64,000 nucleotides of DNA from Rhodoblastus sp963736175 (GCA_963736175.1 CAVTNU010000026.1:10915-74914); one strand, 5' to 3'. Numbered from the stretch's first letter, positions 53,487-62,320 are shown. The notes: a model not told the origin generated them from the letters alone. A program made the numbers and translations.

Positions 53487-54968
53487 ATGGGACAAGGGCG
53501 AGACCGCGCCCGCCACGGCCGCGCGCTTTCACCGTCGACTTACAAAGGCCCCGGTTTGCGCTCCGTTATCGTCACGCCCCTGATCGTCGCCTGCGCGCTG
53601 TTCATGGAAAATCTCGATTCGACGATCATTTCCACATCGCTGCCGGCGATCGCCCGGGATTTGCATGAAGACCCGCTGGCGCTCAAACTGGCGATGACCT
53701 CCTACATGTTGGCGCTGGCGGTGTTCATTCCCGCTTCCGGTTGGGTAGCCGATCGTTATGGCGCAAAAAAGGTGTTCCGCATCGCCATCGTCGTCTTCAC
53801 CGCCGGCTCGATTCTGTGCGGCCTGTCGAGTACCTTGCCGCAATTCGTCGCCGCCCGCATTTTTCAGGGCGTCGGCGGCGCCATGATGACGCCGGTCGGC
53901 CGGCTGCTGCTGCTGCGCTCGATCGAGCGCTCGCAGATCGTGCGCGCCATGGCCTATCTCACCATTCCAGCCCTGATCGGGCCGGTGATCGGCCCGCCGC
54001 TCGGCGGCTTCATTTCCACCTATCTTCATTGGCGCTGGAATTTCTGGATCAACGTGCCGATCGGCGCCCTCGGCGTCGTCCTGGTCTCCTTGTTCATCAA
54101 GGACGTGCGCGAACGCGACGTCGCGCCGTTCGACGCCGTCGGTTTCGCCCTGTCCGGGCTTGGTCTGACGAGCCTGATTTTCGGCGTCACCGTGATCGGC
54201 CGCGGGTTCATTCCAGACCCGTTGAACGCTGTGTTGATCCTGGCCGGCCTCGCCGGCGTCGTCGGCTATGTTTTCCACGCGCGACGCATCGAAAACCCGA
54301 TCATCGACCTGCGATTGCTGCAAATTCCCACGTTCGCCGCCTCGATCGGCGGCGGCTTTCTGTTCCGCGTCGGCATCGGCGCGACGCCGTTTCTGTTGCC
54401 TTTGCTGTTCCAGGTCGGATTCGGCATGACGGCCTTCGGATCGGGCTCGATGACCTTCGTCACCGCGGTCGGGGCAATGGCGATGAAAACCACGGCTGCG
54501 CCCATCCTGGCGATGTTCGGTTTCCGGCGAACGCTCATCGCCAACGCCCTGCTCAGCATGCTTTTTCTGGCGGTCAACGCGTTGTTCACGTCGCAGACGC
54601 CGACAATGGCGATCATGATGTTCTTGCTGGTCGGCGGCTTTTTCCGCTCGCTGCAATTCACCGCCATCAATTCACTGGCTTACGCCGACGTCAGCGACGA
54701 CGCGATGAGCAAGGCGACGTCCTTTTCCGGCGTCGTCCAGCAATTGAGCCTGTCGGCTGGCATTGCTATCGGAGCCGGCTCGATCGAGGCGACGCGGCGG
54801 CTGACGCATGGAAGCGTCCTTGCCGCGTCTGACTTTTTCCCGGCCTTTCTGGTCGTGGCGGCGATTTCGGGGGCTTCGGCGCTGATCTTCTCCCGCCTTC
54901 CCGCCGATGCCGGCAATTCGATCGTGCGCCGCGGCGGCGAGCCGACGCTCGGCGCGCCGCAAAGCTAA
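53487..54968 (+). CDS. DHA2-family MFS transporter
   Basis: A 493-residue major facilitator protein with about 14 hydrophobic helices. The first helices include PLIVACALFMENLDSTIIST and MTSYMLALAVFIPASGWVAD, with the conserved loop ADRYGAKKVFRIAI between helices 2 and 3. Motif C appears in ALIGPVIGPPLGGFIS. These are typical of EmrB-like drug/H+ antiporters, but the periplasmic adaptor (EmrA) gene is not adjacent. The substrate is unknown. It is divergent from guaB. Confidence 0.92.
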   Translation: MGQGRDRARHGRALSPSTYKGPGLRSVIVTPLIVACALFMENLDSTIISTSLPAIARDLHEDPLALKLAMTSYMLALAVFIPASGWVADRYGAKKVFRIAIVVFTAGSILCGLSSTLPQFVAARIFQGVGGAMMTPVGRLLLLRSIERSQIVRAMAYLTIPALIGPVIGPPLGGFISTYLHWRWNFWINVPIGALGVVLVSLFIKDVRERDVAPFDAVGFALSGLGLTSLIFGVTVIGRGFIPDPLNAVLILAGLAGVVGYVFHARRIENPIIDLRLLQIPTFAASIGGGFLFRVGIGATPFLLPLLFQVGFGMTAFGSGSMTFVTAVGAMAMKTTAAPILAMFGFRRTLIANALLSMLFLAVNALFTSQTPTMAIMMFLLVGGFFRSLQFTAINSLAYADVSDDAMSKATSFSGVVQQLSLSAGIAIGAGSIEATRRLTHGSVLAASDFFPAFLVVAAISGASALIFSRLPADAGNSIVRRGGEPTLGAPQS

Positions 54969-55240
54969 TTTTAGCGACGGTGTTGGATGTCGGCGATGGA
55001 ATGGATTGAGGCGCGTCGCGTTGATCCACCGAGCGAAAGCCATGAACCTTATTTTATGCAATAGACTGTTTAATAAGCACTTTGGTGGCTAGATTCGTGA
55101 TCTTTTTGTCACATCGACGTGAATATTGAACGGCGCAAGCAAAATCCCTTGAAATCGCAAAACGGTAATGCTTATCGTACCGTCAGGTTCACGGACTTCG
55201 TCGGTTTACACGGATTTTTTCTTCGTTAGGGGCTAACTGC

Positions 55241-55980
55241 ATGCGCAAAATTCTTCTTTCCACCGCAGCTCTCGTCGCTTTGGCCGGCCAGGCTTTCGCC
55301 GCCGACCTGCCGTCCCGCAAAGAAGCGCCGGTTTACGCCGCGCCCGCTTTTTCCTGGACCGGCTTCTATGTCGGCGTGGAAGGCGGCGTCGACTTCCTTG
55401 ATTCCAGCGCGAAATCCAATCTCCCGCCTCGGATTAATCCGCCAGACTTTGGATCCAACCAGACCGCGGGCTTGCTTGGCGGCGTTGTCGGCTACAACTA
55501 CCAGATCAACCAGTTCGTGCTCGGCCTTGAAGGCGATGTCGGCGGCGTGCTCGGCGGAAACAATACGGTCGCGACCACTGGCGGGAATGTCGCCACCGCC
55601 ACCACGAGCAGTTCCTATTTCGCCGACATCCGCGCCCGCCTCGGCTACGCGGTCGCCGAGCGCGCCTTGCTTTACGTGGCCGGCGGCGTCGCCTTCGGCG
55701 ATCAGAAGACCGTTTACACCGCGCCCGCGGCCTCGTTCACCAGCAACCGCACGGGCTGGGCCATTGGCGGCGGCCTGGACTACGCCTTCACCAACAACTG
55801 GATTGGCCGTATCGAATATCGCTACACCGATCTTGGGACAAGTCCAATATTAGTGTTTTCAACGTCGGCTGCTCGATGACCGCTTGCATTGTTCGCGCAC
55901 GGTTCGCAAGAGACGAGACGGTTCTCGTCGGTCGTTTCTACAAGTTTAACTCGTCGGCTCCGGTCGTCGCCAAATACTGA
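55241..55980 (+). CDS. Outer-membrane beta-barrel (porin/immunogenic protein family), interrupted by a -1 frameshift
   Basis: A surface barrel protein with a signal peptide (MRKILLSTAALVALAGQAFA, cut before ADLPSRKE). The linker EAPVYAAPAFSWTGFYVG is the hallmark of this alphaproteobacterial family. Alternating beta strands follow. The frame breaks at YTDLG: bases GGG at 55835-55837 should be GGGG. The other frame then gives DKSNISVFNVGCSM and the barrel-closing end LVGRFYKFNSSAPVVAKY with a stop at 55978-55980. The corrected length is 246 residues. AGGGG precedes the ATG, and a strong terminator follows. The 272-base upstream gap presumably holds a strong promoter, but I could not assign boxes. 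Confidence 0.9.
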
Positions 55981-56008
55981 AGTCAGCTCGTTCGAGCGGA
56001 TAAAAAAG

Positions 56009-56033
56009 ACCCGGCCGCGAGGCCGGGTTTTTT
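56009..56033. terminator. Bidirectional rho-independent terminator
   Basis: The stem ACCCGGCC (56009-56016) / GGCCGGGT (56021-56028) with a GCGA loop has six A residues before it and a T run after it. It can therefore end both the porin transcript (plus) and the convergent rlmE transcript (minus). Confidence 0.92.
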
Positions 56034-56093
56034 GTTCGGCGGCGACGCAATCTCGCGCACCCGATGGGCGTGGCGAACAGGGAAAAACCGCGA

Positions 56094-56822
56094 TCAGGCG
56101 CGCGAAACGTCTTCCTCGCCCGCCTCCGCGCCGCGAAAACCGGTCGCCAGCACATAAAGCTCGGCCGAATCGGCGCGGCTCGCCTGCGGTTTGATGTGGC
56201 GCACCTGAGCGAAATCGCGTTTGAGCCGCGTCACCAGTTCGGCCGTTTCGCCGCCCTGAAACAACTTGCACAGGAAAAACCCGCCCGGTTGCAGCACCTG
56301 CGCGGCGTAATCGGCAGCCAGCTCGGCGAGATGGACGATACGCAAATGATCGGTCTTTTTGTGGCCGGTGGTGTTGGCGGCCATGTCGGAGAGCACCGCG
56401 TTCGCAGGCCCGCCGAGCATGGCTTTCAGGCGATCCGGCGAGTCTTCCGCCAGGAAATCCATCACGGCGAAATTGACGCCGGGAATCGGCTCGATGTCGA
56501 TGAGGTCGATGCCGACGACCCTGCCCTTGCCGTCGGCGGCGCGCAGCTTTTTCGCCGCGACCTGCGACCAGCCGCCGGGCGCGGCCCCGAGGTCGACGAT
56601 GCGCTGGCCCGGTTCCAGCAGATGATATTTCTCGTCGATCTCGAGCAGCTTGAACGCCGCGCGCGAGCGCCAGCCTTCGCGCTTGGCTCTGGCGACGTAG
56701 GGATCGTTGAGCTGACGTTCGAGCCAAAGCGTCGACGACAATGTGCGTTTGCGCGCGGTCTTCACCCGCGTCTTCAGCGAGCGACCGCCTTCGCGGCCGG
56801 AGCCGCCGGTGGGCTTGTTCAA
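56094..56822 (-). CDS. rlmE: 23S rRNA (uridine 2'-O) methyltransferase RlmE
   Basis: A SAM-dependent FtsJ-type methyltransferase for U2552 of 23S rRNA (E. coli numbering). It has 242 residues. The substrate-binding start is STLWLERQLNDPYVARAK, then SRAAFKLLEID. The SAM motif is VDLGAAPGGWSQVA, the catalytic Asp lies in AVLSDMAANTTG and the Lys in FFLCKLFQGGE. The start is a TTG at 56822, overlapping the ppx stop (TTGA) with GGGGGA five bases upstream; no ATG lies between it and conserved sequence. Confidence 0.93.
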   Translation of the reverse strand: MNKPTGGSGREGGRSLKTRVKTARKRTLSSTLWLERQLNDPYVARAKREGWRSRAAFKLLEIDEKYHLLEPGQRIVDLGAAPGGWSQVAAKKLRAADGKGRVVGIDLIDIEPIPGVNFAVMDFLAEDSPDRLKAMLGGPANAVLSDMAANTTGHKKTDHLRIVHLAELAADYAAQVLQPGGFFLCKLFQGGETAELVTRLKRDFAQVRHIKPQASRADSAELYVLATGFRGAEAGEEDVSRA

Positions 56823-57895
56823 AGGGTTCCCCCGATGGCGCCGAAACGCCCGTCCGCCCGCATCAGTTCGATCAGCATGCCCTCGCGCAACCCACGATCG
56901 GCGATGCGCACGCGCCTCGCCGGAAAAGCGCGGCGGATCGCCTCCAATATGGCGCAGCCGGCCAGCACGAGATCGGCGCGTTCGGGGCCGATGCAGGAGT
57001 TTTCGGTGCGCTCCTGATAGGTCATGGCGCAGAGCCTGCCGATGACGGCGTCGATTTCCTCGTGCGACATCCAAAGTCCGTCGACGCGGCGCCGGTCGTA
57101 GCGCTGCAGATTGAGGTGGATGCCGGCAAGCGTGGTGACCGTGCCGGACGTGCCGAGCAGATGAAACCGTTCGCAACGCAGCTCTCCGCGCGCGCTGTCG
57201 ACAAATTGCTGCAATTCAACGGCGACCAGATCGATCATGCCAGAAAAATCGGCGCGCGAGACATGTCGTCCGCCGAATTTCTCGGCCAGACTGACGACGC
57301 CGAGCTTGAGCGAGGTCCAATGGCGGATGCGCCTCTCGCGCGCATCGGCCCGCGCGCCCGAGAGCCAGACGACCTCGGAAGAACCGCCGCCGATATCGAA
57401 CAGAACGACGCCTTTCGCCGCCTTGTCGGCGAGCGCCGCGCAACCGGTCGCCGCCAGACGCGCTTCGGTCTCGCGGCCGATGATCTCGAGCTCCATGCCG
57501 GTCTTTTCACGCACGCGGGCGATGAACTCAGCGCCGTTCTCGGCGGCGCGGCAGGCCTCGGTGGCGATCAGACGAGCGCGCGTCACCCCGCGCGCGGCCA
57601 TTTTATCGCGACAGACGCCGAGCGCTTCGATCGTGCGCAGAATCGCCGCTTCGCCCAGCTTGCCCGTCTGGCTCAACCCCTCGCCAAGTCGGACGATTCG
57701 CGAAAAGGCGTCGACGATGCGAAAACCATCGGGCGCGCGCGGATCGCCGTCGCGCGTCGGTCGCGCCACCAGCAGGCGGCAATTGTTGGTGCCAAGGTCG
57801 AGCGCGGCATAGGTCGCCGGACCGCGCGAATCATGCGGTCTCGTTCTCGCAAGGCCCTGCGAGGCCTGCGTCGCGGCGGCGTCCAAAGAAGCCAA
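56819..57895 (-). CDS. Ppx/GppA-family exopolyphosphatase
   Basis: A 358-residue ASKHA-fold phosphatase of polyphosphate or pppGpp. The phosphate-1 motif is YAALDLGTNNCRLLVA, the phosphate-2 motif is VVLFDIGGGSSEVVW, and the conserved glycine stretch is LLGTSGTVTTLAG. It is the short form without the C-terminal HD-like domain. A TTG at 57895 with GGGGGAGA upstream is the best start. The stop overlaps the rlmE start, a ppx-rlmE arrangement known in alphaproteobacteria. Confidence 0.9.
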   Translation of the reverse strand: MASLDAAATQASQGLARTRPHDSRGPATYAALDLGTNNCRLLVARPTRDGDPRAPDGFRIVDAFSRIVRLGEGLSQTGKLGEAAILRTIEALGVCRDKMAARGVTRARLIATEACRAAENGAEFIARVREKTGMELEIIGRETEARLAATGCAALADKAAKGVVLFDIGGGSSEVVWLSGARADARERRIRHWTSLKLGVVSLAEKFGGRHVSRADFSGMIDLVAVELQQFVDSARGELRCERFHLLGTSGTVTTLAGIHLNLQRYDRRRVDGLWMSHEEIDAVIGRLCAMTYQERTENSCIGPERADLVLAGCAILEAIRRAFPARRVRIADRGLREGMLIELMRADGRFGAIGGTL

Positions 57896-58001
57896 ACAAC
57901 TCTCCCCCGCCCGCGATTTTCGCCGCGCGCGTTATTCGTCTTGTTGCGCCAGCATAACCTTGGCGCACGAGCGGCGCAAAGGCGTTTTCGAAATCCGCGC
58001 G

Positions 58002-59379
58002 TCAATTCGGGGTATGACGCGCGCCGGCGAGCCTGCGCCGCGCCTCGCGCAGCAGAAACAGGGTGTGGTCATAAGCCAGACGAAAAGCGCCGAGCCCCTC
58101 CGACGTGATGGCTCCGTCGTGGACGCCGCGCAGAACCTGCTCCATCGCCTCGCGCAGATCGGCGGCCGCCGCGTCGACCTGCGCCGTTGTCTTGGCCGTC
58201 TCCGCCTTGTTGGCCGCCGCCAGCGCCTCCTCGACGAACAGCGTCGCCGAAACCGGCTTGAACTCGCGTCAAACCGGCGTAAATCGCCGCGAAAATCGAT
58301 CCGATGACCGAGAACATCGGCAGAACGATATAAAACACGTCGCTGTAGCGATCGATCAACGATTTTTCGTCGTTGTCGAGATATTGCGCCGCGCCGGGAT
58401 GGATCAAAATGGCCGCGTCCTTTTCGGTATCGGGGGCTTCGATGGCCGACGCGAACTCGCCCTCCACCGCCAGTTCCGCCTTGTTCTCGAAGATGATTTT
58501 AGCCAGATCAGCAACCCGCGTCTCCGACACCTGCTTGCGCACCAGCAGGACTTCCGGGATCGACAAAGTGGAAATGTCGTCAGCTGGACTTTTCGGCGCC
58601 GCCGAAAACAGTCCCGCGTCGATCGTTTCCTCGGCCAACCCACGAATCTTTTGTTTGAGAATTCCCGTATTGTCGAAATCGATGAATTCGATCTTGGCGT
58701 TGGCGGTCAGATCGGCGTAAACGGACGAGTGGATGAGCTTGGTCAGCGGCGCGATGAGGAACACGCCCTGAAACCCGCCGGCGCCCAATAGAGCGTTGAG
58801 CTTGTTCTCCTGCGGGGCCGGTTTGACGCCGTGCTTGGCGACAGGCGAAAAATTATAGGCGTCGAAAATCTGGTTCAAAACGACGGCGTTCTGGTTGTCC
58901 TGTCCGACGACGGCGATTTTTTTGCCCTTCATGTTCGCGACGCCAGTCAGCTTTTCCGATTTCAGCGCCGCCATGAGCAGCACGTCCTTTTCGACAACGG
59001 CAAGCGCCCGCGCATTCGAAGGCGCCTTCACGTCGGCGCGGAAGATGACGAGATCGGCCTCCCGCCGCGTCAACGGGCCGATATCGCCGGAGGGCCTGGA
59101 AATAATGCGGATACGCGTCAATTCGCTGTTTTGCTTGACGATGCGGGCAAGGTTCTCGGCGAACTTGCGATCGGCCGTATTCTCACGCACGGCGAAGGTG
59201 AGATAGCGCTCTTTTTCCAGCCAGAAACGCGCGCCCAAAAATCCAAGGCCGGTCAAAACCGCCGTAGCGAGCACGAAAGCCAGGATCTGCCGGCGATTAG
59301 CCGCTTCGCGCGCCGCCCGGGCGCGTTCCGCCAGCTGGCTGACGCGGTCCAGGGCTGATTCGTCGTCGACGAAAGACAT
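58002..59379 (-). CDS. Membrane-anchored TAXI-type solute-binding protein, interrupted by a +1 frameshift
   Basis: A protein with one N-terminal membrane helix (about residues 31-50) and a TAXI-family periplasmic binding domain (about 60-360, including LVIFRADVKAPSNARALAVV and GKKIAVVGQDNQNAVVLNQI). A second membrane helix near residue 365 (YIVLPMFSVIGSIFAAIYAG) follows. The frame then breaks. Removing one base near 58262-58272 gives FKPVSATLFVEEALAAANKA and a helical tail ending REARRRLAGARHTPN at the stop 58002-58004. The corrected length is 458 residues. TAXI proteins normally serve TRAP transporters, but no TRAP permease is adjacent and the two-helix layout is not that of a free periplasmic protein. 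Confidence 0.82.
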
Positions 59380-59518
59380 GTTTATGGCGGCTCCGACGCG
59401 AATGAACCATGCCGCGCGAGCGCGGGCAAGCACAGCGCCGCATGAAATCGCCGCAAAGGGGTTGCGCTCGCCAATCCTCTTCGCTATTCCAACCGGACCT
59501 TGGGACCGTTGGTCCCGT

Positions 59519-59592
59519 TGGGGGATAGTTCAACGGTAGAACTGCGGACTCTGACTCCGTCAATCTTGGTTCGAATCCAGGTCCCCCAGCCA
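59519..59592 (+). tRNA. tRNA-Gln (anticodon CTG)
   Basis: A complete cloverleaf is readable. The acceptor stem TGGGGGA pairs with TCCCCCA. The D loop contains AGTTCAACGGTAGAACT. The anticodon arm GCGGA-CTCTGAC-TCCGT places CTG at 59551-59553, decoding CAG. The T arm contains GGTTCGAATCC, the discriminator base is G and CCA is encoded at 59590-59592. No integrase or attachment-site duplication is seen beside it. Confidence 0.97.
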
Positions 59593-59722
59593 ACAAACTC
59601 ATTCTCTTAGCTAACTAATAAGTCTCCATCGCCGAACCGATAAGATATCGGCCAGATTGGCGCGAGTCGCCGTCTTAGCGGGCAAGGCGAATATGGCGGC
59701 TTCACTCTGCCCTGTCCTCAAC

Positions 59723-59950
59723 CTAAAGCGTCGTCCAGTCGGCGGAGCGGCCCAGCAAGGCACGCCCTTCCCAGGACCGATCAAGTCGCTGAAGCCCTCT
59801 ATTTCTCAAACCGGTTTCGCTGGCGACCTTGTCGAAATACGCGTTCGATTTCGCCGACGCGGCGAATTTGCCGGCGTTGTCCCGTTGATATATGACTGCT
59901 TCGCGACTCCGCGGGTTGAAAACAACCGAGCGGCGGGGCGTAGCCGTCAA
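59723..59950 (-). CDS. Possible 75-residue protein of unknown function, TTG start
   Basis: A TTG-started frame with GGAGG ten bases upstream. The sequence is soluble and basic-to-neutral (VVFNPRSREAVIYQRDNAGK, then SNAYFDKVASETGLRNRGLQ). It looks protein-like rather than random, with mixed codon use. I recognise no family. It is the only candidate in the 425-base stretch between tRNA-Gln (59592) and the secreted protein at 60018; the remainder of that stretch shows nothing identifiable. Confidence 0.4.
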   Translation of the reverse strand: MTATPRRSVVFNPRSREAVIYQRDNAGKFAASAKSNAYFDKVASETGLRNRGLQRLDRSWEGRALLGRSADWTTL

Positions 59951-60017
59951 ATTGCTCGGACCTCCGCCAGAGCCGGCTGGTAAGCTCTCCGCGCGGCTTT
60001 AAAATCATGGAGTTCGC

Positions 60018-60419
60018 ATGGCCTTGGCGAAATTGAACAGATGTTCCGGCGCGACGGGAATGATACGCGCCACTCTGCTGTCTTCCCTGGCGATCAGTGG
60101 AGCGTTCGTCGCGCTCGACACGCCGGCGCGCGCGGAGGAGCCGATGTATCAAACGGGCCTTTTCAACCGCTTTTTCAATCCGGGCGATCGCGCCGCCGCG
60201 GAAAAGGAAGACGCCCTGCCGCCGAAGCCGCAACGCGGCCTTATTAACCGGATGCTCGACCCCGACGACGCGCAAGCCGCTCCACCGGCGCAGGCCGCGC
60301 CCCCGCCCGCGCAAACGCCGGTCGCCGCGAATGTCGCTCCCGCGGACCAGAAGAAGACCAAGGCCAAGGTCAGCCCGAAGCCGGCGGCGCCGGCTCCCGT
60401 CGCGCCGCCGCCCAACTGA
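60018..60419 (+). CDS. Secreted Pro/Ala-rich protein of unknown function
   Basis: A 133-residue protein with a signal peptide after a short N-terminal extension (MIRATLLSSLAISGAFVALD region, cleavage expected near ARAEEP). An alternative ATG at codon 15 would begin closer to the hydrophobic core. The mature part has the repeated element GLFNRFFNPGDRAAAE and GLINRMLDPDDAQAA, then a Pro/Ala-rich, Lys-containing disordered tail (KKTKAKVSPKPAAPAPVA). GGAG precedes the first ATG. It may be a periplasmic or wall-associated spacer protein; I cannot name a family. Confidence 0.7.
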   Translation: MALAKLNRCSGATGMIRATLLSSLAISGAFVALDTPARAEEPMYQTGLFNRFFNPGDRAAAEKEDALPPKPQRGLINRMLDPDDAQAAPPAQAAPPPAQTPVAANVAPADQKKTKAKVSPKPAAPAPVAPPPN

Positions 60420-60593
60420 AGCGCCGCGTATCCCGAATAACCAGATTGATGCGAAGGCCGCGCGATTTTTGCGGTTCCCTCAATTTTGAGGAAAACGGAA
60501 AACAGCGGCGGAACCGGCGGCTCGGACTTGCATTGTTCAGTGTACTCCATACACTCATGCTCGCCCACAAATGATTGATTCATGCGAGATATC

Positions 60594-60883
60594 ATGTCGA
60601 ACACGCCCAATGCATCGCTTGCATGCGGCGTTCTGGCCGCCGTCGCCTTCTCAGCCGGCGCCGCGAACGCGGCACCCCCGGGTTCCGCCGGGATTATGCC
60701 ACCGCGGCGGTTCGGCAGGTCGAGTTGACGCGGGCGATCCCCGCCTGCAATCGCGGCGTCGGTCCGCGTTGGACGACGGATTACCGCATCCATTTCGATT
60801 GGTGTCTCGGCGCGCCGCCCAGCGTCGTCGAATCCGAAAGGTTCGCGCGCACCAACTGGATCCGCAGCTGCCGCGGAATGTGA
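60594..60883 (+). CDS. Small secreted protein with conserved WxxDxxxHFxWC-type core, interrupted by a -1 frameshift
   Basis: The first frame gives a signal peptide (MSNTPNASLACGVLAAVAFS, cut near ANA). It then runs into nonsense, while a second frame gives YATAAVRQVELTRAIPACNR, GPRWTTDYRIHFDWCLGAPP and SVVESERFARTNWIRSCRG. The two join if one base is restored in the C5G3 run at 60675-60682. The corrected length is 96 residues. The pattern with GPRW, HF.WC and PSV is shared by short secreted proteins of Hyphomicrobiales of unknown function. Three cysteines in the mature part suggest at least one disulfide. Confidence 0.7.
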
Positions 60884-61021
60884 CGCGGCCGGCAAGCGCG
60901 AAATCGCGCGACGGATAACGGACGCCGTTTGCTGAAATAAGTGACTAACTCATCAATGACGCCAGCCCTTCAGCGATGCGCGTCGCGGAAGGGACGTTTG
61001 TCTCACGTCAAATCATGCCAC

Positions 61022-62320
61022 TCAATAGGGGCGGGCCACCGGCGCGGTTTCGAGTCCGAGCAGAATACGGGCAAAATCCAAGTCATTGGCCGCCGCCTGC
61101 GCTCGCAGTTCATCGACCCGGACGGCAATCCGACGCCGGAGATCGACTTCACCGGCAAAAATTGCTGCAAGCTTTTCGGACGCGACGTCCAGATAATTCG
61201 CGGCTTCGACGTCGAAAACATAATTCTCGAGATCAAAGAAACGCATACTGCCCTTGTTTTTGAACAGGTAATACTCTCCCGCCGCGGGAGAGAGGACCGG
61301 CGCGCCACCGCGCAGGGCGAAGATCAGGCTGTGGTGTGGACAAGCGATCATCAATCGAGCATGTGCGGCGATGGCTATCGGATCACGGAAACTGTCCTCT
61401 GGGCGGACCAGCCGACAGGGCGCCTGCGCCAAAGCGGCCAATTGTTCCAAAGCTGGCGCGTCGAAAGGTCCTTGAGGCAGCAATACGATCGGCAGGCGAA
61501 AGGTTTCATAAGCGCGCTGAACAACGTCCGCGGTGCGGCGCAACACATTCGAACCGACGCCGACGCCGGCGTTGTCGCGATAGCCGACGCAAATATAATT
61601 TTCCGGCGTCAGATCATAACGCTCGATCACCGGCTGGGGCGGCTCGACCGTCCTCAGAATCAATGCGTCGTCAACTTGATCGCGGACTTTCGCCTCACCT
61701 GTGAGCTTGAACATCTCGCGCGCGCTTTGTTGGAAGTCGCGGGCGCTGACATAGGACGCGCGCCGCAAAATCGTTTTTATGCGATCCTCATCGGCCTTAT
61801 CGGTAAAAGGGCCGATCTGTTGGCTTCGCAGCAGAACCCTTTTGCCAAGGCTTGTCGCCAGTTCGACAGTGAGCGCCTGCTCCCAAAGCCGCGAGCGGGT
61901 CGCCGAAGTCAGAATGCCGCCGCCATGCACAACCAGCGCGTCGGCCTGCTCGAGAGCGTCCCAAAATTCCAGCGATTGCGCCCGATCGATAAAGTCGAGA
62001 TCCGGCGATTCCGCCAACGCCCGCCGCGCCTCATTTGCGGAAGGAACGATCAAAGCGTCCCGAAGCATCGCCCAGCGGCTCTTGAAAATTGCGTCGCCCG
62101 TCACGTAATGGGGGTCGCCGCGAAAAAAAGCGAAGCGGGGCGACGGAGCGAAGGTCACGTCATGACCGCGTAGCGTATCCCGCGCGACGTCAGCGTTGTT
62201 GGCGGCCAGCGTCAGCCGGGCCGTTGGCGCGAATTCGCGACAAACCTGAACACAAGCGCGCAGAAGCGCCTCATCGCCGGAATTACGAAAACCTGCGCCG
62301 CCAACCATCAAAATATTCAT
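61022..62320 (-). CDS. Polysaccharide pyruvyl transferase family protein
   Basis: A 432-residue GT-B-like protein of the CsaB/WcaK family, which adds ketal-linked pyruvate to cell-surface sugars. The N-terminal motif NILMVGGAGFRNSGDEALL is diagnostic. Other family stretches are ALVVHGGGILTS, RVLLRSQQIGPFTD and the C-terminal ACPHHSLIFALRGGAPVLSPAAG. GGGGGA precedes the ATG at 62320. No other exopolysaccharide genes are in the window; it is divergent from rimO. The acceptor is unknown. Confidence 0.85.
   Translation of the reverse strand: MNILMVGGAGFRNSGDEALLRACVQVCREFAPTARLTLAANNADVARDTLRGHDVTFAPSPRFAFFRGDPHYVTGDAIFKSRWAMLRDALIVPSANEARRALAESPDLDFIDRAQSLEFWDALEQADALVVHGGGILTSATRSRLWEQALTVELATSLGKRVLLRSQQIGPFTDKADEDRIKTILRRASYVSARDFQQSAREMFKLTGEAKVRDQVDDALILRTVEPPQPVIERYDLTPENYICVGYRDNAGVGVGSNVLRRTADVVQRAYETFRLPIVLLPQGPFDAPALEQLAALAQAPCRLVRPEDSFRDPIAIAAHARLMIACPHHSLIFALRGGAPVLSPAAGEYYLFKNKGSMRFFDLENYVFDVEAANYLDVASEKLAAIFAGEVDLRRRIAVRVDELRAQAAANDLDFARILLGLETAPVARPY

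Noticed and set aside
59519..59592. tRNA-Gln as an integration site for a genomic island
   Set aside because: No integrase gene, no repeat of the tRNA 3' end and no abrupt composition change were seen in the following 4.4 kb.
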